Source: JBJXGC01 sp046154545 (GTDB lineage Bacteria > Chloroflexota > Dehalococcoidia > Tepidiformales > Tepidiformaceae). Taken from it: 12,790 nt of DNA. Made by a program: the position numbers and the translations under genes. This document shows positions 1 through 5,946 of this stretch, in pieces; within the stretch, counting starts at the first letter, position 1; each line of letters begins with the position of its first letter. The notes under the pieces were generated by a model. The model was not told where the DNA came from, made no database searches, and saw only the letters and a list, made by a program, of their open reading frames with translations. The stretch is taken from positions 1-12,790 of the forward strand of contig JBJXGC010000108.1 in the NCBI GenBank assembly GCA_046154545.1, written 5' to 3'.

Positions 1-4
1 TCCA

Positions 5-21
5 GCGGCCGCGACGGCCGC
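5..21 (-). terminator. possible GC hairpin after the Uma2-like gene
   Basis: A perfect inverted repeat of two 7-base arms (GCGGCCG / CGGCCGC) around a 3-base loop lies 2 bases past the stop codon of the minus-strand gene at 24-641. No T-run is visible before the window ends, so it could be a rho-independent terminator cut by the window edge or only a stable GC hairpin. Confidence 0.25.
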
Positions 22-23
22 GG

Positions 24-641
24 CTACGGGCGTTCCATTTCGGCCAGCACCAGCCTGATCGACGGGCGCTTCCAAAGCCACTCCACCCTCAGCCAGAAGC
101 CGGGGATGGCGGCGCAGCGGTACACCCCATCCTTGTCCGGGTGGACACGTTCGTACCTGCCATCGGCGAGCTGGAAAAAGTCGGCCGTCTCGTTGAAGGG
201 GTCGATGATCCAATACTCGGGGACGCCACCAGCTTCGTACTCGCGGAACTTGTCCACGTAGTCGGTGGCCGCGTTCCCCGGGCTGACGATTTCGATACAG
301 AGGTCGGCCGGCCCTTCGAGGAAGTTCTCGTGAAGACAGGAGAGGCGTGAGGCCGCCACGAACAAGAGGTCGGGCGCGCGGCCGGGGAGGCCGCCGCCAA
401 GCTTCATCTGGAACGGATACGAGAGCAGTTCGCCCAGATCGCGATGCAACTCAAGGAAGCGCCCCATGAGGAGGAGGAGGTGTGTGTGCACCCGCGAGTG
501 TGAGAGCGAGACAGGGGCCTCTGGTACAAGCTGGCCATCGACCCACTCGGCGTGAGGGTTGCCGGGAAGGAGGAGGAACTCCTCGTACGAGACCCGGGCC
601 TTGCCGGCAAGCGCTTCGGTGGTGCTTGCAAGCTGGGTCAT
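24..641 (-). CDS. Uma2 family (DUF820) PD-(D/E)XK nuclease-like protein
   Basis: A 205-residue protein with the hallmarks of the Uma2/DUF820 family, a restriction-endonuclease-like fold that is very abundant in Cyanobacteria and Chloroflexota. Visible motifs are E-W-V-D-G at residues 32-36, the P-D of the presumed active site at 90-91, I-E-I-V-S-P at 116-121, and K131 followed by the R-E-Y-x-x-x-G-V-P-E-Y-W-I-I-D-P block at 133-148. The length is normal for the family. I chose the ATG at 641 because it has an AGGGAG ribosome-binding site about 9 bases upstream. The next ATG upstream, at 734, would run through the terminator hairpin of the neighbouring gene. The biological role of these proteins is unsettled: they are often called putative endonucleases, and no toxin or methylase partner is adjacent here. 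Family call sure, activity unproven. Confidence 0.9.
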   Translation of the reverse strand: MTQLASTTEALAGKARVSYEEFLLLPGNPHAEWVDGQLVPEAPVSLSHSRVHTHLLLLMGRFLELHRDLGELLSYPFQMKLGGGLPGRAPDLLFVAASRLSCLHENFLEGPADLCIEIVSPGNAATDYVDKFREYEAGGVPEYWIIDPFNETADFFQLADGRYERVHPDKDGVYRCAAIPGFWLRVEWLWKRPSIRLVLAEMERP

Positions 642-719
642 CGTCCTCGACTCCCTTCCCCGCATTCTACCATCGAGGCCTGCCGCCTCGCGCTGACAGA
701 TCCCGGGCCGCAGGCCAAG

Positions 720-756
720 AAAAGAGGGCGCCACCGTTACGGTGGCGCCCTCTTTT
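720..756 (-). terminator. strong rho-independent terminator of the repeat-protein gene
   Basis: Two perfectly complementary 18-base arms (720-737 and 739-756) flank a single central base. The physical hairpin is about 17 bp with a TTA loop. It begins 24 bases past the stop of the minus-strand gene at 781-1677 and ends in a T-rich tract (TCTTTTCTT) in that reading direction. A-rich bases on the other flank mean it could also work on the plus strand, though no plus gene leads into it. It separates the repeat-protein gene from the Uma2-like gene. Confidence 0.85.
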
Positions 757-780
757 CGTCAGACGGTCCGGTTTCTGCCG

Positions 781-1677
781 TTACTTGTTCTTCTTCCCGG
801 CGTTGCCGCTGTTGCCGGGACCATTGCTCCCGGTAGCAGTGCCCGCGGCCGCGGTGCCGCTGGGGCTGGGTGCCGGTGTCGTGGTCGAGCTGTTATTGGC
901 GCCGTTCCTGCGGTGTTCGCCGCTATTGCCAACCTCGCAGCCCTGGGGACCGCCGGGCTGGCGTTCATTCACGTCGTCGCAGCCGTTGCCGTCCGCATGG
1001 GGCCCGGAGGCGGCGGTGCTGGTCGAAGTCGGGCTGGCGGCGGCCGTCCCGGTGCCGGTGGCCGTGGCCGTGGTGCTGGGCGTCGCCGTTGCGGTGCCGT
1101 CCTTCTTCCCGTTCTGGCGGTGGTCGGCGCTGTTGCCGACGGTGCAGTCGGCCGGGCCGCCCTTCACTGGCGGCCGTGCGCCATCCTTGAAGAGCACATC
1201 GTCACAGCCCTTACCGTTGCTATGCGGGCCCGTGGCGGTCGCGCTCGCGCTGGCAGTGGCGCTGGCCGTGGGCGATGGGCTGGCGCTGGGATCGACGGTC
1301 GGCGTGGGTGTGCCGGTGGCGAATTGTTGGCCGTTCTTGCGGTTGTCACCGCTGTTGCCGACAGTGCACTCGGACGGGCCGCCCGGAGTGGGCGTATGCA
1401 TGCCATCCGCGAAGAGTTCGTCGTCGCAGCCGTTGCCGTCTTCGCGCGCGGCCATCGCCGCGCTCAACGGCGTGGGCGTGCTCGTGGCCGTGCCGGTGTC
1501 ATCTACGGCCTGGAGCTGGATGGCGCCTGCCTGGGTGGTGTCGCTCCCCTCGAGGCCGGCGACGGCAGTCACCGCGAGCAGGGGGACGAGGATCGCCCCC
1601 AGGGCGAGCCCGGCGATGGCCCGGCCGCCGAGGCGGCTGACCAGCCGCCTCACGGGCGAGCGCTGTGGTTCATTCAT
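781..1677 (-). CDS. secreted or membrane-anchored protein with three cysteine-containing GCDD...VGNS repeats
   Basis: A 298-residue protein I do not recognise as a named family. The N-terminus is basic (several Arg in residues 6-19), followed by a hydrophobic stretch at about 20-41, so it is probably a signal peptide or N-terminal anchor. The rest is three copies of a short module separated by Thr/Ala/Ser/Pro linkers: residues 81-116, 155-190 and 230-259. Each module reads G-(N/K)-G-C-D-D at its start, then G-G-P-x-x-C-x-V-G-N-S-(G/A)-(D/E)-(H/N)-R-x-N-G at its end. Cysteines pair within a module (C84/C104, C158/C178, C233/C247), which suggests one disulfide per module. The third module lacks 6 internal residues. 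The C-terminus is Gly/Asn/Lys rich. The start is supported by AGGAG at 1685-1689, 7 bases before the ATG. The gene stands alone and ends at a strong terminator. An extracellular or surface role is inferred; the function is unknown. Confidence 0.8.
   Translation of the reverse strand: MNEPQRSPVRRLVSRLGGRAIAGLALGAILVPLLAVTAVAGLEGSDTTQAGAIQLQAVDDTGTATSTPTPLSAAMAAREDGNGCDDELFADGMHTPTPGGPSECTVGNSGDNRKNGQQFATGTPTPTVDPSASPSPTASATASASATATGPHSNGKGCDDVLFKDGARPPVKGGPADCTVGNSADHRQNGKKDGTATATPSTTATATGTGTAAASPTSTSTAASGPHADGNGCDDVNERQPGGPQGCEVGNSGEHRRNGANNSSTTTPAPSPSGTAAAGTATGSNGPGNSGNAGKKNK
901..990 (-). repeat. repeat module 3 (shortened) of the GCDD/VGNS protein
   Basis: Encodes residues 230-259 of the secreted protein, 30 residues. 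Cysteines C233 and C247 are 14 apart instead of 20, because the segment following GCDDV lacks six residues. The GGP, VGNSG and R-R-N-G landmarks are kept. Confidence 0.75.
1108..1215 (-). repeat. repeat module 2 of the GCDD/VGNS protein
   Basis: Encodes residues 155-190, 36 residues, with C158 and C178. It aligns without gaps to module 1 and shares GCDD, LF-x-DG, P-x-x-GGP, CTVGNS and NG. Confidence 0.8.
1330..1437 (-). repeat. repeat module 1 of the GCDD/VGNS protein
   Basis: Encodes residues 81-116, 36 residues, with C84 and C104. It follows a short Thr/Pro linker after the hydrophobic N-terminus. Confidence 0.8.
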
Positions 1678-1834
1678 GTAGCTACTCCTGTTCAGTCCGG
1701 CGACCCGGAGGTCGGAGGCGTTCTCACACCTCGACCATATCTCAAGAGCGGCCGGAGAGGGCGAAACGATACGGCTGCTGGCGATGGTTTCACCGAATTG
1801 GCGCTGATTGTTTACGTGGCGGGCGTCTCGGCGC

Positions 1835-2023
1835 TCACCACCAGCCCACCTTATAGAAGTAGCCCTTCGTCTCTTTGCCGCGGTCGCCCGCTTCTTTCAG
1901 CTTGATCAGGTGCTTGCGGCAGAGCCAGACCGTCAGCCGTTCCTTCTCTTCGCCCCGCCACTTGAGGACGGCGGTCTCTTCGAATGGTGCGTCCATGCAC
2001 CAGAGGCAGCGTTGTCGGGCCAT
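1835..2023 (-). CDS. 62-residue putative zinc-binding protein, CxxC/CxxH
   Basis: A small basic protein with C6-x2-C9 near the start and C35-x2-H38 in the middle, a spacing that fits a treble-clef or zinc-ribbon-like metal site (inferred). The C-terminus ends in aromatic residues (YFYKVGWW). The start codon overlaps the stop of the upstream acetyltransferase gene by one base (TGATG), with GGAG 8 bases before it inside the end of that gene, so translation is probably coupled. An in-frame ATG at 2056 inside the acetyltransferase is less likely because the overlap start has the better site. I know no function for it. Its fixed position behind fabI and a GNAT gene suggests it belongs to that transcript. 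Confidence 0.75.
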   Translation of the reverse strand: MARQRCLWCMDAPFEETAVLKWRGEEKERLTVWLCRKHLIKLKEAGDRGKETKGYFYKVGWW

Positions 2024-2550
2024 CAGTCTTTCTCCATGTCCAGTTCGAACCCCCACTCCCGGCTCTGCCAGGGGTCCGGCGCGTAACGGAAGCGCGTGCA
2101 GCGAAAGCCGAAGCGCTCGTAGAGGCGGTGCGCGTCGGTGAAGGCGATGTCGCTGAAGAGTTCGAGCCTGCGTGCGCCCTTCGCCCGCGCCTTATCGACC
2201 ACCCACTGCACCAGCCGCCCGCCAAGTCCACCGCGGCGCGCTTCGGCGAGGACGTAGAGGCGGTGCAGTTCGAACAGCCCGGCCCCTTCGTCCGTCAGCC
2301 CCACGCAGCCAACGACCCAGCCCTCAGTGTCCTGGGCGACGGCGAACCAGCCGCTGCGGCCGTCGTAATGGGCCCCGGGGTCGAGCAGGTCGGCGTCGTA
2401 ATCGTTCTCGTCGAAGGGGAAGCCGTACTCGTCGAAGACCGACTTCACGACGTGCCAGGGGGCGTCACCGTGCAGGTTGCGGTCGTAGGGGACGATCTCG
2501 AACGGCTCGCCGCTTACCGCGATCGGCGGCGGCGCCGGTTGTGCGCTCAT
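2023..2550 (-). CDS. GNAT family N-acetyltransferase
   Basis: A 175-residue protein of the GCN5-related acetyltransferase superfamily, which moves an acetyl group from acetyl-CoA to an amine. The acetyl-CoA pyrophosphate loop is seen at residues 105-111 (R-R-G-G-L-G-G) after the beta-strand H-R-L-Y-V-L at 96-101. The late A-H-R-L-Y-E-R-F-G-F block at 140-149 is typical of the C-terminal half of the fold. The substrate cannot be told. The first ~15 residues are Pro/Ala rich and probably unstructured. The ATG at 2550 is chosen because upstream in-frame codons would overlap the fabI coding end and have low-complexity content; no strong ribosome-binding site is seen. The gene lies 10 bases downstream of fabI and overlaps the next small gene by one base, consistent with one transcript. 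Confidence 0.88.
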   Translation of the reverse strand: MSAQPAPPPIAVSGEPFEIVPYDRNLHGDAPWHVVKSVFDEYGFPFDENDYDADLLDPGAHYDGRSGWFAVAQDTEGWVVGCVGLTDEGAGLFELHRLYVLAEARRGGLGGRLVQWVVDKARAKGARRLELFSDIAFTDAHRLYERFGFRCTRFRYAPDPWQSREWGFELDMEKD

Positions 2551-2560
2551 GGGCGGGCGC

Positions 2561-3340
2561 CTAGGCCTGTTCCTGGATGAGGCCCATGATGTTGTAGCCC
2601 GCATCGACGAAGGTGATCTCGCCGGTGATCCCGCTGGCCGCGTCGCTACAGAGGAAAGCGGCCGTGTTGCCGACATCCTCGATGGTGACGTGGCGGCGGA
2701 GCGGGGCCGCGCCGGCGAAGGTCTTCTGATACTCTCGGAACCCGCGGATACCGCTCGCCGCGAGCGTCCGGATCGGCCCCGCGCTGATCGCGTTCACCCG
2801 GATCCCCTGGGGGCCGAGGTCGTTCGCCAGGTAGCGGACAGACGCTTCGAGCGCGGCTTTGGCGACGCCCATGACGTTGTAGTTCGCCGCCACTTTCTCC
2901 GAGCCGTAGTAGGTCATCGCCAGGACAGCGGAGCCCTCATGCATCAGGGGAAGTGCTGCCCGGGTGAGGCCGACGAGCGAATAGGCGGAGATATCGAGGG
3001 CGGTGCGGAAGCCTTCCCGGCTGGTATCGACGAAGCGCCCCATCAGGTCATCGCGGTTGGCGTAGGCGATCGAGTGGATGAGGATGTCGAGGTCGCCGTA
3101 CGCGTCCTTCCAGGCCTGGAACAGCCGGTCGATCTCCGCATCCGAGGTGACGTCGGCGACCTCCATAAAGGTCGCGCCGATGCTCTCCGCGAGAGGCCGG
3201 GCGCGCTTATCCATGATCCCGGTCCAGGAGAATCCGAGGGTCGCGCCTTCGCGGTGAAGCGCCTGGGTGATTCCCCAGGCGATCGAGTGGTCGTTTGAGA
3301 GCCCCACGACGAGGGCCTTCTTACCTTCGAGCTGTCCCAT
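2561..3340 (-). CDS. fabI: enoyl-[acyl-carrier-protein] reductase, FabI type (NADH)
   Basis: A 259-residue short-chain dehydrogenase/reductase that performs the last step of each type II fatty-acid elongation cycle, reducing the trans-2-enoyl-ACP double bond with NAD(P)H in the cytosol. The cofactor loop G-L-S-N-D-H-S-I-A-W-G is at residues 13-23. The FabI active site appears as Y144, Y154 and K161 within Y-N-V-M-G-V-A-K, matching the Y-x6-K spacing of the family (Y146/Y156/K163 in E. coli). R-V-N-A-I-S-A-G-P-I-R-T at 181-192 and the terminal F-V-D-A-G-Y-N-I-M-G are also typical. The residue at the classical triclosan-contact position is Ala (H-S-I-A at 89-92), as in S. aureus FabI. Length is normal. 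The ATG at 3340 gives the canonical M-G-x-L-x-G-K-K-A-L start; AGGGG lies very close upstream. First gene of an apparent three-gene minus-strand operon. Confidence 0.96.
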   Translation of the reverse strand: MGQLEGKKALVVGLSNDHSIAWGITQALHREGATLGFSWTGIMDKRARPLAESIGATFMEVADVTSDAEIDRLFQAWKDAYGDLDILIHSIAYANRDDLMGRFVDTSREGFRTALDISAYSLVGLTRAALPLMHEGSAVLAMTYYGSEKVAANYNVMGVAKAALEASVRYLANDLGPQGIRVNAISAGPIRTLAASGIRGFREYQKTFAGAAPLRRHVTIEDVGNTAAFLCSDAASGITGEITFVDAGYNIMGLIQEQA

Positions 3341-3400
3341 GGCCCCTAGGGTACAGGCCGGGCGGACTACTCGACAGCCTTGGATGTGGCCTGAGAGTTG

Positions 3401-3550
3401 AACCGCCAAGACGCCAAGGCCGCCAAGATTCAGGAGGTTTCGGGTCCCCGGCACCAGATACGGCGAATAGCGAGCCGGGCGCCCCGCGTTGTCTCGAACG
3501 GCAGCTGCCGCATCGGGTGGATCTTCTCAATTCTTGGCGTCTTGGCGGTT
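3401..3550. repeat. 150-bp element bounded by a perfect 18-bp inverted repeat (CGCCAAG-rich)
   Basis: The left arm at 3401-3418 is AACCGCCAAGACGCCAAG, and the right arm at 3533-3550 is its exact reverse complement; 114 bases lie between. The left arm continues with one more CCGCCAAG-type unit (3419-3427), so it is a short run of imperfect 9-base units. Sequence just inside the arms also partly matches after that extra unit is skipped. Translated, the arms give NRQDAKAAK on one strand and LGVLAV on the other. From memory, such peptides recur in spurious short annotations of many unrelated genomes, which suggests a dispersed palindromic repeat. It fills most of the 232-base gap 3341-3572 between fabI and the doubtful small gene; nothing else convincing is seen in that gap. 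Confidence 0.75.
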
Positions 3551-3572
3551 CCCCCTCGATGCCCTACCGCCG

Positions 3573-3707
3573 TCAGCTGGACGACTGGGCGGACTGGCCG
3601 GTGAGCGCCTCGGCCTCGTCGTTACGTGGATCGACCAGGGCGAGGACGGCCGCCACCGCGGCGAGGGCGAGCAGGATGAGGAGGAGGCGAAGACGCTGCA
3701 TCGCCAT
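3573..3707 (-). CDS. possible 44-residue single-span membrane or secreted peptide
   Basis: A short reading frame encoding a start with Arg at positions 5 and 7, a strongly hydrophobic Leu/Ala/Val stretch at about residues 8-24, and a polar tail with several Asp/Glu/Gln/Ser. This is the plan of a small membrane-anchored or exported peptide. Two possible ATG codons (3707 and 3701) are both preceded by only a weak site. It is divergent from the small membrane-protein gene at 3757. No family is recognised, and Ala/Leu-rich frames arise easily in GC-rich DNA, so this is a tentative call. Confidence 0.35.
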   Translation of the reverse strand: MAMQRLRLLLILLALAAVAAVLALVDPRNDEAEALTGQSAQSSS

Positions 3708-3756
3708 ACGATACGATTCCCGGGATGTACGCGTTTCAACCGCCCGAGTTAGCCCG

Positions 3757-3996
3757 ATGACGGCGATCATCCTCGTCATCGGCTACGTCCTTGCTGTGCC
3801 GCCGGTCTTCCGGCTGCGGCACGCCTGGCGCCATCGCCAGTGGCCGATCTACGCGGCGGAGCTGGCCGGCGCGTTGCTGATCACGGCCGGATGGGCGCTT
3901 CGGGGAGGCTGGGGCGCGGTCGCCATCAATGGCGCCTGGGCGCTCATCTTCGGCCTCGGGTTCGTCCTCTGGAAACCGGCGCCCCGGCCGGGTTGA
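3757..3996 (+). CDS. 79-residue small multi-span membrane protein
   Basis: A hydrophobic protein with three likely membrane segments at about residues 2-20, 30-47 and 51-72. They are joined by a strongly basic loop (R-L-R-H-A-W-R-H-R at 19-27) that by the positive-inside rule should face the cytoplasm. It ends in a short basic/Pro tail. No family is recognised. The ATG at 3757 places the first segment at the very N-terminus. The ribosome-binding site is weak. The downstream flavoprotein gene begins 33 bases after the stop and appears to have its own promoter overlapping this stop codon. Confidence 0.65.
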   Translation: MTAIILVIGYVLAVPPVFRLRHAWRHRQWPIYAAELAGALLITAGWALRGGWGAVAINGAWALIFGLGFVLWKPAPRPG

Positions 3997-4022
3997 CTCG
4001 CCACCTCCGCCGTTCCCACAAT
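3993..4022 (+). promoter_or_regulatory. predicted sigma70-type promoter of the flavoprotein gene
   Basis: TTGACT (3993-3998) and CACAAT (4017-4022) are separated by 18 bases and match the -35 and -10 consensus at 5/6 and 4/6. Only 7 bases lie between the -10 box and the ATG at 4030, so transcription would start at or next to the start codon, giving a leaderless mRNA. The absence of any Shine-Dalgarno motif before that ATG agrees with this. Confidence 0.5.
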
Positions 4023-4029
4023 CGCCATC

Positions 4030-5244
4030 ATGGCTGACCTCGAATCCGTCGTCATCGTTGGCGCCTCCCTCGCCGGCATCCGTGCTGCGAACGCCCTGCG
4101 CCGTCAGAAGTTCGGCGGCCGCATCACCCTCATCGGCGCCGAGGCCCACCGGCCCTACGACCGCCCGCCCCTTTCCAAGCAGGTCCTCCTCGGCACCTGG
4201 GAGCCGGAGCGGGCTGCCCTCGTCAGCGAAGAAGACCTCGCGAAGCTCAGCCTCGAACTCCGCCTCGGGCGCCGCGCGGTTTCGCTCGACACAGCGGCCC
4301 GGACGGTCGCCCTCGACGATGGCTCGGCCGTGAGCTACAGCGCGCTCATCATCGCGACCGGGGCGGCCCCGCGGATGCTCCCGGGCACGCCCGCCCTGCC
4401 GGGCATCGAAGTCCTGCGCACGATGGAGGACTGCCTCCGCATCCGCGCCGCCTTCGAAGCGGGAGCCCGGGTGGCGGTCGTCGGGGGCGGGTTCATCGGC
4501 GCCGAGGTAGCGGCGGCCGCCCGCATCCGGGGGCTGCCGGTGACGATGATCGAGATGCTCTCCCAGCCGCTCGAACGCGCCCTCGGCGCCCGCGTCGGTG
4601 CTGTCGCGGCGGCCCTCCAGCTCGGCCACGGCGTCGATTTGCGGCTGAACACGGGCGTGACGGGATTCGACGGCCGGGACCGGGTCGAGCGCGTCCTCCT
4701 CGATGGGGGCGCGTCAGTCGAAGCGGACCTGGTCGTCGTCGGCGTGGGCGTGCGCCCGGAGACCGGCTGGCTGGAGGGCTCGGGCCTCGACCTCCGCGAC
4801 GGGGTCGTCTGCGACCAGTATCTCCGGGCCGGCCCACCGGGCGTCTACGCCGCCGGCGACGTCTGCCGCTGGTTCAACCCGCTCTTCGGCGAAGAGATGC
4901 GCATCGAGCACTGGACAAGCGCGGTCGAGCAGGGGATGGCGGCGGCCCGGAACATCCTCGCCGGGGACGAGGGCGCGAAGCCGGTTGCTTCCGTGCCCTA
5001 CGTCTGGTCCGACCAGTACGACGTCAGCATCCAGTACCTCGGCCACGCCCGGGGCGACGACGACCTCGTGGTCAAGCACGGGTCGCTGGAATCGGGCATC
5101 TTCGTCGCGCTCTACGGGCGGGCCGGGCGGCTGATGGGGGCGGTCGGGTTCAACATGCCCCGGCTGCTGAACGACTATCGCCGCTTCATCGCTGAGGGCT
5201 CGACGATGGAACGCGCCCTCGCCCACGTGCCGGAAGAAGATTGA
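4030..5244 (+). CDS. FAD-dependent NAD(P)H:ferredoxin reductase-type oxidoreductase
   Basis: A 404-residue flavoprotein of the pyridine nucleotide-disulfide oxidoreductase superfamily, in the putidaredoxin/rhodocoxin/biphenyl-dioxygenase reductase branch. These enzymes pass electrons from NAD(P)H through FAD to a ferredoxin or rubredoxin. The N-terminal FAD-binding loop is V-V-I-V-G-A-S-L-A-G at 7-16. R-P-Y-D-R-P-P-L-S-K at 41-50 is characteristic of this branch. A-T-G at 109-111 precedes the NAD(P)H loop V-G-G-G-F-I-G-A-E at 151-159. The second FAD motif V-Y-A-A-G-D-V is at 272-278. The C-terminal reductase domain begins near residue 324 with Y-V-W-S-D-Q. There is no redox-active CxxxxC pair, as expected for this branch and unlike the glutathione or lipoamide reductases. 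No ferredoxin, P450 or dioxygenase gene is in the window, so the electron acceptor is unknown. Confidence 0.93.
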   Translation: MADLESVVIVGASLAGIRAANALRRQKFGGRITLIGAEAHRPYDRPPLSKQVLLGTWEPERAALVSEEDLAKLSLELRLGRRAVSLDTAARTVALDDGSAVSYSALIIATGAAPRMLPGTPALPGIEVLRTMEDCLRIRAAFEAGARVAVVGGGFIGAEVAAAARIRGLPVTMIEMLSQPLERALGARVGAVAAALQLGHGVDLRLNTGVTGFDGRDRVERVLLDGGASVEADLVVVGVGVRPETGWLEGSGLDLRDGVVCDQYLRAGPPGVYAAGDVCRWFNPLFGEEMRIEHWTSAVEQGMAAARNILAGDEGAKPVASVPYVWSDQYDVSIQYLGHARGDDDLVVKHGSLESGIFVALYGRAGRLMGAVGFNMPRLLNDYRRFIAEGSTMERALAHVPEED

Positions 5245-5262
5245 CCAGCCCTCATCGCGCCT

Positions 5263-5292
5263 TTGGCCAGACGCCCCAACTGCCGATAGTCT
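5263..5292 (+). promoter_or_regulatory. predicted promoter of the acetyltransferase gene
   Basis: TTGGCC (5263-5268) and TAGTCT (5287-5292) are 18 bases apart, a modest match to -35/-10. A start near 5299 would leave a leader of about 18 bases that carries the AGGGAG ribosome-binding site at 5303-5308. Confidence 0.35.
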
Positions 5293-5316
5293 AGGCGTCG
5301 CAAGGGAGTGGCCGGC

Positions 5317-5892
5317 ATGCTCTGGGAGGACCTCGAACGGTATAACGAAGCGGGACACCGGCGCGGGTCCCTGGCTTTCTGGAAGCAGATCGCGGCCCAG
5401 GCTTACACCCATCCCGGGCTCCTCGCCGTGGCCGTCTACCGCTACGGACGATGGGTGCGCGGGGTGCGGGTGCCCGGCCTCCGCCAGCTCCTCGACCTCG
5501 CCTATCACCTCCTCTACTCCTTCGCCCGCTTCGGTCTCCAGGTTGAGTTGCCGCGGGACTTCACCGCCGGCCCGGGCCTCCGGGTCGACCATTACGGCGG
5601 CGTCCTCGCGACCAGTGGGGCGGTGGTGGGCCGCAATTTCACGATGTCCCAGGGCGTGCTCCTCGGTTCGACCGAGTCGGGCGCGCCGCGCATCGGCGAC
5701 GACGTGCACTGCGGCGTGGGGACGAAGATCATCGGCGGCATCGAACTCGGCGACTGCATCAAGATCGGGACGGGGTCGGTGGTCACCAAATCGTTCCCGG
5801 GGCACGCCGTCATTGCTGGCGTCCCGGCCCGGTTCCTCCGGCCGCTGACGGTGCCCCCACAGCCGAACGGCTGGATCCCCCCGGCGGAGTAA
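5317..5892 (+). CDS. serine O-acetyltransferase-like hexapeptide-repeat enzyme
   Basis: A 191-residue acyltransferase with a helical N-terminal part (about 1-75) and a left-handed beta-helix of hexapeptide repeats (about 83-170), as in the CysE/EpsC/WcaB group. The D-H pair at 91-92 aligns with the catalytic Asp/His region of serine acetyltransferases. The later coils I-G-D-D-V at 126-130, G-T-K-I-I-G-G-I-E-L-G-D at 135-146, I-G-T-G-S-V-V-T-K at 150-158 and the closing A-G-V-P-A-R at 167-172 are classic for the fold. It probably uses acetyl-CoA. The acceptor may be serine (cysteine synthesis) or a sugar of a surface polysaccharide, and no neighbour decides between them. I prefer the ATG at 5317 over the in-frame GTG at 5308, because AGGGAG sits 8 bases before the ATG and overlaps the GTG. 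Confidence 0.85.
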   Translation: MLWEDLERYNEAGHRRGSLAFWKQIAAQAYTHPGLLAVAVYRYGRWVRGVRVPGLRQLLDLAYHLLYSFARFGLQVELPRDFTAGPGLRVDHYGGVLATSGAVVGRNFTMSQGVLLGSTESGAPRIGDDVHCGVGTKIIGGIELGDCIKIGTGSVVTKSFPGHAVIAGVPARFLRPLTVPPQPNGWIPPAE

Positions 5893-5912
5893 TTGCTCGC
5901 ATAGTCCTGCCC

Positions 5913-5940
5913 TTGACCCTTCCCACCCACCGGCCACGAT
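5913..5940 (+). promoter_or_regulatory. weak candidate promoter of the LOG-family gene
   Basis: TTGACC (5913-5918) and CACGAT (5935-5940) have a 16-base spacer. The -10 match is poor (3/6). The box ends 6 bases before the ATG at 5947, the same leaderless geometry as at 4017-4030, and no Shine-Dalgarno motif precedes this ATG. Confidence 0.25.
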
Positions 5941-5946
5941 TCGGCC

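Noticed and set aside
642..734. Upstream extension of the Uma2-like gene to an ATG at 734
   Set aside because: It would start inside the strong terminator hairpin, and the 31 added residues do not match the family. A good ribosome-binding site precedes the ATG at 641.
780..1520. Periodic GC-rich pattern considered as a CRISPR array or minisatellite
   Set aside because: The spacing is irregular and the similarity lies at protein level (three diverged modules plus linkers), with no identical direct repeats of constant size.
482..1905. Two long plus-strand frames (482-1681 and 742-1905) opposite the repeat-protein gene
   Set aside because: They mirror the repeats of the minus-strand gene, run through its terminator, and give Ala/Val/Arg-rich products. 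The minus frame has a signal-like start, a good ribosome-binding site and conserved modules.
2551..2676. Upstream extension of the GNAT gene into the end of fabI
   Set aside because: The extra 42 residues are Ser/Arg/Pro rich and come from the wrong frame of fabI. The ATG at 2550 gives a normal-length acetyltransferase.
3398..3604. A 68-codon plus-strand frame across the inverted repeat, starting with an NRQDAK-like peptide
   Set aside because: The frame is just a translation of the repeat arms and the sequence between them. It has no ribosome-binding site and no protein-like core.
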